NCBI GenBank assembly: GCA_002394535.1
Contig: DGUG01000012.1
Span: 1 to 5,490 of the forward strand
Direction of reading: 5' to 3'
Source: Lachnospiraceae bacterium UBA4316
Lineage (GTDB): Bacteria > Bacillota > Clostridia > Lachnospirales > Lachnospiraceae
DNA length: 5,490 nt
Position 1 is the first letter of the stretch. Each line of letters starts with the position of its first letter. Positions 1-5,490 of this stretch are shown one piece after another. Both the position numbers and the translations under genes were made by a program. The notes beneath the pieces are model-generated. The model saw nothing but the letters and a program-made list of their open reading frames with translations, was not told the DNA's origin and ran no database searches.

Positions 1-35
1 CCGTGCCATCTTATCTCGATATTTTTACCGCTCAT
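1..35 (-). CDS. 2-oxoacid:ferredoxin oxidoreductase gamma-type subunit (5' end only)
   Basis: Only the first 11 codons and two bases of a twelfth are in the window; the gene continues past the left edge. They read MSGKNIEIRWH followed by a probable G. The start of pyruvate/2-oxoisovalerate:ferredoxin oxidoreductase gamma subunits typically reads IEIRWHGRGGQG, so the visible IEIRWHG matches the residues just before the glycine-rich loop of that family. The ATG at 35-33 has a good Shine-Dalgarno (AGGAAGGA, minus strand 49-42) six bases upstream, which supports this start. In anaerobes this subunit is part of a cytoplasmic complex that oxidatively decarboxylates a 2-oxoacid to acyl-CoA while reducing ferredoxin; catalysis sits in other subunits, normally encoded next to it. 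The choice between pyruvate and branched-chain or 2-oxoglutarate substrates cannot be made from 11 residues. Family assignment is by recognition of a short motif, so it is moderately sure. Confidence 0.68.
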   Translation of the reverse strand, partial: MSGKNIEIRWH

Positions 36-60
36 GTTAAATCCTTCCTGATAAACAGTC

Positions 61-88
61 CTTATATCATATTCTGTGAATTATATCA
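61..88 (-). promoter_or_regulatory. Candidate extended -10 promoter for the oxidoreductase gene
   Basis: On the minus strand the sequence TGATATAAT (88-80) is a perfect extended -10 element (TG, one base, TATAAT). A second copy, TGATATAAG, lies at 69-61. The first would start transcription near position 73 and give a leader of about 37 bases before the ATG at 35. No convincing -35 hexamer is present at 16-18 bases upstream, where the sequence runs into the end of the alpha-galactosidase gene; an extended -10 can compensate for that. The gap is AT-rich, so a chance match is possible. Confidence 0.35.
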
Positions 89-90
89 TA
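62..90. repeat. 10-bp direct repeat in the intergenic gap
   Basis: The plus-strand decamer TTATATCATA occurs at 62-71 and again, identically, at 81-90, a 19-bp offset with a 9-bp spacer. Both copies contain the -10-like TGATATAA on the minus strand. It may be a tandem promoter or a paired regulator site, or a chance repeat in AT-rich DNA. The repeat itself is certain; its role is not. Confidence 0.45.
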
Positions 91-93
91 CCG

Positions 94-2463
94 TTATATT
101 TTACGCTCACTTTTTTCGATAAAGTACATACGGGATGCGAAATCCGGGAATACCCTTGTACTGTCATTGAATCCTCTTGACGAATACTTGGGGGACAGCA
201 TCACTCCGGCTTCTTCGAGTACATCGCCGTAAGTTTGCACATCTTCCTTTTCTCCGTCCAATCTTACAAATAACGAAATGATATCGTGGATCGCAGAGCC
301 GTTTTTGACGTGGATTGGCGAGATCGTATTTATAAGATCTCCAAACATTCTGATGTCTATCTTGAACGGTTTATTATAAAAGCGGTACTTCGCATCTTCT
401 TCTAGCCCGTGCACCCTAATGCAATCCCCCTGATCATTGGGGCTGACAAGACTTTGGAAGAGCATGGCAACTGCTTTGGACCTGTCCTTTGATACAACGT
501 TCCATGTCGATATCTTTCCGTCATATATGCTGTCTCCTCTGTAGAACCTTCCCATCTGTATAACGCTTCTCCACTCTTTATACAGGCGGATCTGCTCCTT
601 AACAACCGTAAATGTTCCCTGGTCAAAATCAGAAAAATTGCATTCATATCCGAAAGCAGAAAATGCAGCTATATTAAACCTTGTGTCAAGCGATGTGATC
701 CTGAGTGTCTGATGATTCGGGACATCGGACACATGACCGCTCACCGTTCTGATCGGATAACCGTAACTGTAGCCTGTCTGTATTCTTAGCCTCTCATACG
801 CATCCGTATCATCACTTCCCCATATTTGCGGGAAGAAACATAGCATTCCGAGATCAAACCGGTTCCCTCCGGACGCACACCCTTCGAACAGAATGTCGGG
901 GAACTTTTCTGTAAGCTTTCCAATGACCTCATAAAATCCCATGATATATCTGTGCGCACACTCACCCATCCTGTCTGCCGGAAGATAATTGGAAAATACA
1001 TCTGTCATCGTTCTGTTCATATCCCATTTCACATAGTCGATGCCGCCTTCCGCGAACAGATCACTCAAAACTCCCACAAGGTAGTCTCTTACTTCAGGAT
1101 TGACAAGATCTATGACCATCTGATTACGTCCCGTGGAATGAGGCTTCCCGGGAATCCTCATAGCCCAGTCGGGGTGCTTACGATACAGGTCACTGTCCTC
1201 GTTTATCATCTCAGGCTCAACCCAGATTCCAAATTTCATTCCGAGAGCATGTATCTTATCAGACAGACCCTTTACTCCGTGAGGGAGCTTCTTCTTGTTG
1301 GCATACCAGTCTCCGAGGGATGATGTATCGTCATCCCTGTGTCCGAACCAGCCATCATCCATAACAAAAAGCTCTATTCCGGCGTCTGCCGCTTTCCTGG
1401 CCATACGGACCAGTTTTGTCTCATTTATATCAAAATACGCCGCCTCCCAACTGTTTAGAAGAACAGGTCTTTCAGTCTTCGCCCATTTGCCCCGCAAAAT
1501 ATGATCTTCAACAAAACGGTGCATATTATAGGACATTCCGTTGAAACCGTCCTGAGACACAGTCATAACGGCTTCGGGAGACTCAAAGGATTCACCCGGG
1601 GCAAGCACATACTCAAAGCCCTTCGGATTGATGCCGGCAAGGAATCTCAATTTTCCGAACTCACTTACTTCGGCGATCTCGGTATGGTTGCCGCTATATA
1701 CAAGATTAAAAGCATATACTGTTCCTGTATTCTCATCCGTGCTTTTTTGACTAAACATTACAAATGGGTTTGCTATTGACGATGACGATCCGACACACGA
1801 ATCATTAACTGTCTTGCCTCTTTGCAGTGTATGGTCATACCTTGTCATCTCTCTGGCCCATGCACCGTTAAATGTCGTAAAAATCATATCCGTCTTGCAT
1901 GTGTCAATCTGCACGGACATGAAGCGTTGTAATCTGATCTCTTCCTTACCGTTGTTGATCAGTTTAGCTGATCTTGTGATCACATCCGTATTTTCAAAGG
2001 CATAATATGACAATTCAACCGCAAGATCATAATTTCTGTCGACAAGTGTTATTGTGAGACCGCTGCATTCTCCGCTTTTGGCATAAGATGACGGGAGGGC
2101 GTTCAACAGTATCTTCTCATCCGTGATCTTTGCACTGTCAAATATGAAATCGCTTGTTCTGCTGCCATCGGCGTGTATTACTTCAATAAAAGGCTCTCTG
2201 TTATCACCTTTTCCGTTTGCCGAAAACTCCAGCCTCATATCATTAAGTGAAAATGTGGTATTACTCTCGTTGTAGACATTATTGTTTCCGGGAACAAAGT
2301 CGTGCTTCTCTATCAAAGCGTCCGTTACTTCGCCGTCCTCATCGATGAGCCTTATCTTTTTCCCGTAGTACAGATGCTCCAGATACCCGCAATCAAGCAC
2401 TCTGAACGCGTATGTAGTATTATCCGTATCGATTATGAATGTATTATTAGCACTTCTTATCAT
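94..2463 (-). CDS. Alpha-galactosidase, glycoside hydrolase family 36
   Basis: This enzyme (EC 3.2.1.22) removes terminal alpha-1,6-galactose from melibiose, raffinose, stachyose or galactomannan fragments by a double-displacement, retaining mechanism. The start used here gives 789 aa, slightly longer than the ~730 aa common in the family. Roughly, residues 1-330 form the N-terminal beta-sandwich, 335-650 the TIM barrel and the rest a C-terminal beta domain. Family motifs: WEAAYF at 339-344, DDGWFG at 369-374 (substrate-binding Asp pair), EPEM at 416-419, KWDMNR at 479-484 with the expected nucleophile D481, GCASGGNRFD at 528-537, WGSDDTD at 548-554 with the expected acid/base D551, and SGHVSDVPNH at 575-584. 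The 70-residue gap from nucleophile to acid/base equals that in characterised GH36 enzymes, as I recall them. No signal peptide or membrane segment is visible, so it is cytoplasmic and needs an importer encoded elsewhere. An ATG at 2481 in frame would add six residues but lies upstream of the Shine-Dalgarno site, so ATG 2463 is preferred. Symbols used for such genes include aga, galA and rafA; none is specific here. Activity on alpha-N-acetylgalactosamine is an unlikely alternative. Confidence 0.95.
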   Translation of the reverse strand: MIRSANNTFIIDTDNTTYAFRVLDCGYLEHLYYGKKIRLIDEDGEVTDALIEKHDFVPGNNNVYNESNTTFSLNDMRLEFSANGKGDNREPFIEVIHADGSRTSDFIFDSAKITDEKILLNALPSSYAKSGECSGLTITLVDRNYDLAVELSYYAFENTDVITRSAKLINNGKEEIRLQRFMSVQIDTCKTDMIFTTFNGAWAREMTRYDHTLQRGKTVNDSCVGSSSSIANPFVMFSQKSTDENTGTVYAFNLVYSGNHTEIAEVSEFGKLRFLAGINPKGFEYVLAPGESFESPEAVMTVSQDGFNGMSYNMHRFVEDHILRGKWAKTERPVLLNSWEAAYFDINETKLVRMARKAADAGIELFVMDDGWFGHRDDDTSSLGDWYANKKKLPHGVKGLSDKIHALGMKFGIWVEPEMINEDSDLYRKHPDWAMRIPGKPHSTGRNQMVIDLVNPEVRDYLVGVLSDLFAEGGIDYVKWDMNRTMTDVFSNYLPADRMGECAHRYIMGFYEVIGKLTEKFPDILFEGCASGGNRFDLGMLCFFPQIWGSDDTDAYERLRIQTGYSYGYPIRTVSGHVSDVPNHQTLRITSLDTRFNIAAFSAFGYECNFSDFDQGTFTVVKEQIRLYKEWRSVIQMGRFYRGDSIYDGKISTWNVVSKDRSKAVAMLFQSLVSPNDQGDCIRVHGLEEDAKYRFYNKPFKIDIRMFGDLINTISPIHVKNGSAIHDIISLFVRLDGEKEDVQTYGDVLEEAGVMLSPKYSSRGFNDSTRVFPDFASRMYFIEKSERKI

Positions 2464-2469
2464 ACTGAA

Positions 2470-2477
2470 TCCTTTCC
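2470..2477 (-). promoter_or_regulatory. Ribosome binding site deciding the alpha-galactosidase start
   Basis: The minus strand reads GGAAAGGA at 2477-2470, then six bases, then ATG at 2463. The upstream in-frame ATG at 2481 sits only three bases before this element, so starting there would make the Shine-Dalgarno part of the coding sequence, and no comparable site lies ahead of 2481. The same six-base spacing is seen before the oxidoreductase gene at 35. Confidence 0.82.
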
Positions 2478-2486
2478 ACATGTATA

Positions 2487-2513
2487 CGAAATAAATCGTT
2501 AACTCTTGTTTCG
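2487..2513. promoter_or_regulatory. Imperfect inverted repeat, possible operator ahead of the alpha-galactosidase
   Basis: On the plus strand CGAAATAA (2487-2494) and TTGTTTCG (2506-2513) form inverted arms matching at 7 of 8 positions around an 11-bp spacer that contains GTTAAC near the centre. It lies 24-50 bp upstream of the chosen start codon, a place where a carbohydrate-responsive repressor or activator could act. It does not match the catabolite-control (cre) consensus well and no regulator gene is in the window, so this is only a candidate. Confidence 0.28.
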
Positions 2514-2530
2514 CCAGACCAAAAGAGCAT

Positions 2531-2572
2531 TAAATAAAATCAAAGCCCGATAAGATTATATCCTATCGGGCT
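2531..2572 (-). terminator. Rho-independent terminator after gltD
   Basis: Read on the minus strand, 2572-2560 pairs with 2556-2544: a 13-bp stem (nine perfect pairs AGCCCGATA/TATCGGGCT, then one G-U and three further pairs) closed by a 3-base loop at 2559-2557. It is followed directly by the T-rich run TTTGATTTTATTT (2543-2531). It begins 38 bases after the gltD stop codon, so it ends the gltB-gltD transcript and isolates it from the alpha-galactosidase. The other strand lacks an equally T-rich tail, so the terminator is judged to work in the minus direction. Confidence 0.9.
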
Positions 2573-2610
2573 GATAAATGCATTATATTCGCTTCGTCAT
2601 AATGATTAAT

Positions 2611-4143
2611 TTAATTCCTGAGATTGGTGTAACCCATAAGTGACTCATCCACCGCGGCCGCTGCGGCTCTTCCTTCCGCTATTGCACGCACAACAAGAGA
2701 CTGTCCTATATGCATGTCGCCTGCGGTAAACACTTTTTCACGGCTTGTCTCATATCCTGCGGTATCCGTCATAAAACTGTCAACAGTTGTAGCTACATTA
2801 CCTCTTGTTGTCACATCAACCTTAAAGGCATCCGTAACGTACTCCTCACTTCCTAAAAAGCCGGCAGCAATGAGCACAAGGTCGGCCGGAATGATCTTCT
2901 CGCTGCCTTCTATAGGCTCAAACGAAACCCTTCCGTTTTCATCCGTCTTCTTCGTAAGCCTGACAGTTCTGACTCCCGTGAGGTTACCGTCATCGTCTCT
3001 TATGAATTCGGATACGGTTGTCGAGTATATCCTCGGATCTTTTCCGAACAGGGCAATGGCTTCCTCCTGGCCGTAATCGGTTTTCAGAACCTTCGGCCAT
3101 TCAGGCCATGGATTTGAAGCAGCCCTCTCTTCCGGTGCCGGAGGCATCATCTCGAGTTGAGTAACGCTTGCAGCCCGAAGCCTTATGCTTGTTCCGACAC
3201 AATCATTTCCCGTATCGCCTCCACCGATAACTATAACGTTTTTACCTGCAAGACTACCGAAGGAAAAATCATTTGCGGCAATTACCGTCTCATAGTCATA
3301 GTCATTATCCATTATCCTTTTGCTTACTTCCCTTAAGAATTCCACCGCAAACATTATGCCGCTCCCGTCTCTTCCGGGGGAAGCAATATCACGGGGTCTT
3401 GATGCGCCGCAGCATAGAACCACTCTGTCATATTTTTCACACAGCTCCTCCGCCGGAATGTTGTCACCGACGTTTGCGTTACATACAAAGGTTATTCCGC
3501 TCTCTTTCATTACTTCAATTCTGCGGTCCACTATCCTCTTATCAAGCTTCATATTAGGTATGCCATAGCGAAGGAGTCCGCCCGGTCTGTCAAATCTCTC
3601 ATAAACAGTGACTTTGTGTCCCCGCATATTAAGGAGCTGTGCGCAGGCAAGTCCTGAAGGTCCGCTTCCTATAACAGCCACTGTTTTGCCGCTTCTGACC
3701 TTCGGTTCACTGTTATCCACAAGTCCGTGGGAGAACGCGAATTCTACAATGTCTCTCTCGTTGTCCTTCGTGGTAACACTCTCTTTAATATGCCCGCATG
3801 TACAAGCAGCCTCACAAAGAGCCGGGCAAACCCGTGCCGTAAACTCCGGAAAGCTGTGAGTCTTGGAAAGCCTTAAGTATGCCTGCTCATAATTACCCCT
3901 GTATACAAGTTCATTTGTTTCGGGCACAAGATTGTGAAGAGGGCATCCCGACATCATGCCCGATATCATTACACCTGCCTGACAAAAGGGCACTCCGCAT
4001 TCCATGCATCTTGCCGCCTGCTGCCTTCTTGTCTCAACGGGCAGCGGCAGATGAAACTCATCGAAATTCTTTATTCTCTCTTCGGGAGGTATACAAATGT
4101 TTTCACGCCTGTCAAATTCTTCAAAACCGCCTGTTTTACCCAT
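2611..4143 (-). CDS. gltD: Glutamate synthase small (beta) subunit
   Basis: GltD is the cytoplasmic flavoprotein that oxidises NAD(P)H and passes electrons through FAD and [4Fe-4S] clusters to GltB, which makes glutamate from glutamine and 2-oxoglutarate. The 510-aa product is a typical or slightly long size. The N-terminal region has the cysteines expected for two iron-sulfur clusters: C46, C49, C54, C67 and then C106, C110, C114, C116. A first Rossmann motif GSGPSG at 159-164 binds FAD, followed by the conserved PGGLLRYGIPNMKL at 187-200. A second motif GGGDTG at 307-312 binds the nicotinamide nucleotide, and NPWPEWP at 344-350 is a conserved stretch of one GltD branch. AGD at 474-476 with the following helix completes the FAD site. 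ATG 4143 is chosen because a perfect AGGAGG lies seven bases before it; the in-frame ATG at 4161 is upstream of that site. It starts four bases after the gltB stop, so the two are probably translationally coupled. The stand-alone GltA-type homologue is excluded by the adjacent gltB. Confidence 0.96.
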   Translation of the reverse strand: MGKTGGFEEFDRRENICIPPEERIKNFDEFHLPLPVETRRQQAARCMECGVPFCQAGVMISGMMSGCPLHNLVPETNELVYRGNYEQAYLRLSKTHSFPEFTARVCPALCEAACTCGHIKESVTTKDNERDIVEFAFSHGLVDNSEPKVRSGKTVAVIGSGPSGLACAQLLNMRGHKVTVYERFDRPGGLLRYGIPNMKLDKRIVDRRIEVMKESGITFVCNANVGDNIPAEELCEKYDRVVLCCGASRPRDIASPGRDGSGIMFAVEFLREVSKRIMDNDYDYETVIAANDFSFGSLAGKNVIVIGGGDTGNDCVGTSIRLRAASVTQLEMMPPAPEERAASNPWPEWPKVLKTDYGQEEAIALFGKDPRIYSTTVSEFIRDDDGNLTGVRTVRLTKKTDENGRVSFEPIEGSEKIIPADLVLIAAGFLGSEEYVTDAFKVDVTTRGNVATTVDSFMTDTAGYETSREKVFTAGDMHIGQSLVVRAIAEGRAAAAAVDESLMGYTNLRN

Positions 4144-4147
4144 ATCA

Positions 4148-5490
4148 TCACCTCCTGTCATCCTGAGAGATTATCTTCTTATATTCTGCCGGTATTATCT
4201 TCTTGAACTTCGGAAGGTATCCTTCAAAATCATCAAGTAAAGCTTTTGCCTTCTTCGAACCGGTGTATTTTAAATGATTTTGAAGAAGCGTTTTGATCAC
4301 ACTCCTGTCACCCTCACTTTCAATATTCTCCATAAGAACGAGTTCTTTGTTAAGATTTCTGTACAACGTATTATGCTCGTCAAGAACATAAGCAACACCG
4401 CCGCTCATACCTGCGGCGAAGTTTTTGCCGACACTGCCGAGAATAAGCGCAACACCGCCTGTCATATATTCACATCCGTGTTCTCCGACACCTTCCACAA
4501 CACTCTTTGCTCCGGAATTACGCACACAGAATCTCTCTCCCGCAAGCCCTGCAATATATGCTTCACCGCTTGTCGCGCCGTACAGAGCAACATTCCCGAT
4601 TATTATGTTGTTCTCCGCGTCGTATGCCGCATCTTCAGGTGCCTTTACGATCAGTTTTCCGCCCGATAATCCTTTTCCGAAATAATCATTTGCTTCTCCC
4701 GTAAGTTCAATAGTCTCACCCCTCGGGATAAAAGCTCCGAAACTCTGACCGCCTGCTCCGCGGCATTTTATCCTAACGGAATCTTCGGGCAGCCCTTCGT
4801 GGTGGAATCTTGTAATACATGCTCCTATCATAGTCCCGAATGTTCTGTCGGTATTTTCCACCTCACATGCGACTTCCGACTTATCACCGTTTTCTATGGT
4901 TTTTCTGATCCCACGTTTTCCGTGTAGGATTCCGTAATCCTTTCTTTCCTTTAATTCAAAATCATAGGATCTCTTTTTGCCGTATCCGGTCGTAAGAGGA
5001 AGTACATCCGGCAGAATCCTTGAAACATCTATATTGGAGACGGCTTTTGAGTCCGTATCCTTTACATGAAGAAGATCATATCTTCCGACCAGTTCATCAA
5101 CACTTCTGACGCCAAGCTTTGCCATATATTCACGGAGTTCTTCGGCTATGAACATCATGAATCGCTGAACATACTCGGGTTTTCCCTCAAAGTTTTTGCG
5201 AAGTTCGGGATTCTGGGTGGCTATTCCCATCGGACACGTGTCAAGGTTGCAGACTCTCATCATAACGCAGCCGAGAGTTACAAGAGGTGCCGTTGCAAAT
5301 CCGAACTCCTCAGCTCCTAAAATCGCAGCGATTGCAACATCTCTTCCGCTCATAAGCTTACCGTCGCACTCTAAAACAACCATATCCCGCAGACCGTTCA
5401 TCGCAAGAGTCTGATGGGCTTCGGCAACACCAAGCTCCCACGGAAGTCCCGCATTGTGTATAGAACTTATGGGGGCGGCACCGGTTCCGC
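4148..5490 (-). CDS. gltB: Glutamate synthase large (alpha) subunit, C-terminal part
   Basis: The reading frame is open to the right edge, so the gene is 5'-truncated by the window, not broken; the ATG at 5401 is internal. About 446 of the usual ~1500 residues are present. The fragment (numbered from its first whole codon) opens with GTGAAPISSIHNAGLPWELG, part of the FMN-binding synthase domain that turns 2-oxoglutarate and ammonia-derived imine into glutamate. Cysteines 74, 80 and 85 (C-x5-C-x4-C, ending DTCPMGIATQ) match the [3Fe-4S] cluster ligands of GltB. Residues ~199-399 form the glycine-rich GXGXG right-handed beta-helix domain, seen as recurring glycine patches such as GAGGQSFGAF, GKGLSGGKL and GMSGG. 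A short helical tail ends at the TGA at 4150-4148. The N-terminal glutamine amidotransferase domain and central domain lie outside the window. It is followed directly by gltD, its partner. Identification is secure; nothing in the visible part looks degraded. Confidence 0.97.
   Translation of the reverse strand, partial: GTGAAPISSIHNAGLPWELGVAEAHQTLAMNGLRDMVVLECDGKLMSGRDVAIAAILGAEEFGFATAPLVTLGCVMMRVCNLDTCPMGIATQNPELRKNFEGKPEYVQRFMMFIAEELREYMAKLGVRSVDELVGRYDLLHVKDTDSKAVSNIDVSRILPDVLPLTTGYGKKRSYDFELKERKDYGILHGKRGIRKTIENGDKSEVACEVENTDRTFGTMIGACITRFHHEGLPEDSVRIKCRGAGGQSFGAFIPRGETIELTGEANDYFGKGLSGGKLIVKAPEDAAYDAENNIIIGNVALYGATSGEAYIAGLAGERFCVRNSGAKSVVEGVGEHGCEYMTGGVALILGSVGKNFAAGMSGGVAYVLDEHNTLYRNLNKELVLMENIESEGDRSVIKTLLQNHLKYTGSKKAKALLDDFEGYLPKFKKIIPAEYKKIISQDDRR
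4151..4156 (-). promoter_or_regulatory. Ribosome binding site deciding the gltD start
   Basis: The minus strand has a consensus AGGAGG at 4156-4151, seven bases before ATG 4143. It lies inside the final codons of gltB, so ribosomes ending gltB at 4148 finish on top of the gltD initiation region, a standard arrangement for coupled, equimolar subunits. This rules against the longer reading from ATG 4161. Confidence 0.9.

Noticed and set aside
952..1323. A 123-codon plus-strand open frame inside the alpha-galactosidase gene, plus several shorter ones across 402-2502
   Set aside because: They lie antisense or out of frame within a gene whose GH36 motifs are intact, have no recognisable domains, and look like chance open frames.
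2556..2561. TATAAT on the minus strand inside the gltD terminator, suggesting a promoter for the alpha-galactosidase
   Set aside because: It forms the apex of the 13-bp terminator hairpin and has no fitting -35; any transcript from it would still have to pass the T-tract.
2582..2587. A second TATAAT on the minus strand just after gltD
   Set aside because: The bases 17 upstream read ATTAAT, a poor -35, and a transcript starting here would run straight into the terminator.
3879..4206. Plus-strand open frames of 90-95 codons opposite the gltB-gltD junction, and others across gltD
   Set aside because: They mirror the conserved Fe-S cysteine region of gltD on the other strand; the proteins resemble nothing known and two overlap each other in different frames.
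4274..4704. Three overlapping plus-strand open frames (131, 86 and 65 codons) opposite the gltB beta-helix domain
   Set aside because: They occupy different frames of the same stretch antisense to a conserved domain, which points to chance open frames.
5399..5401. ATG at 5401 as the start of a separate 417-aa protein
   Set aside because: The frame stays open to the window edge and the upstream residues (GTGAAPISSIHNAGLPWELG and onward) are conserved GltB sequence, so this Met is internal.
1..5490. CRISPR arrays, tRNA or rRNA genes, insertion sequences, riboswitches or phage genes
   Set aside because: Coding sequence fills nearly the whole window; the gaps of 58 and 147 bp contain no such structures, and no repeat series or transposase motif was seen.

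Overview
The window reads as an ordinary metabolic stretch of a Firmicutes/Clostridia chromosome, most plausibly a Lachnospiraceae-like gut or rumen anaerobe. This is inferred from purine-rich Shine-Dalgarno sites before every gene, moderate-to-low GC with AT-rich intergenic gaps, a GltB/GltD pair with Gram-positive-type motifs, a cytoplasmic GH36 alpha-galactosidase, and the first codons of a 2-oxoacid:ferredoxin oxidoreductase gamma-type subunit, typical of anaerobes. The exact genus cannot be read from this sequence.

All genes lie on the minus strand, so transcription runs from high to low coordinates. From right to left: (1) the C-terminal ~446 codons of gltB, the glutamate synthase large subunit, cut by the window edge at 5490; (2) gltD, the complete 510-aa small subunit, starting 4 bp after the gltB stop with its Shine-Dalgarno site inside the end of gltB; (3) a ~147-bp gap holding a strong intrinsic terminator (13-bp stem, triloop, T-rich tail) and then the leader of the next gene; (4) a complete GH36 alpha-galactosidase of 789 aa; (5) a 58-bp gap with an extended -10 candidate and a 10-bp direct repeat; (6) the first 11 codons of an oxidoreductase gamma-type subunit, cut by the left edge.

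The first two genes form one functional unit. GltB carries the glutamate-forming FMN/[3Fe-4S] chemistry and GltD brings electrons from NAD(P)H through FAD and iron-sulfur clusters, so together they make glutamate from glutamine and 2-oxoglutarate. The terminator after gltD separates this unit from the alpha-galactosidase, which would release galactose from raffinose- or melibiose-type sugars in the cytoplasm and has no sugar transporter or regulator beside it here. The leftmost gene would belong to a pyruvate or other 2-oxoacid:ferredoxin oxidoreductase complex.

I found no mobile element, CRISPR array, RNA gene or evidence of a novel system. The observations in Part 2 are modest: start-codon corrections, two short candidate regulatory repeats, a possible read-through junction, and an open question about the GltD coenzyme.
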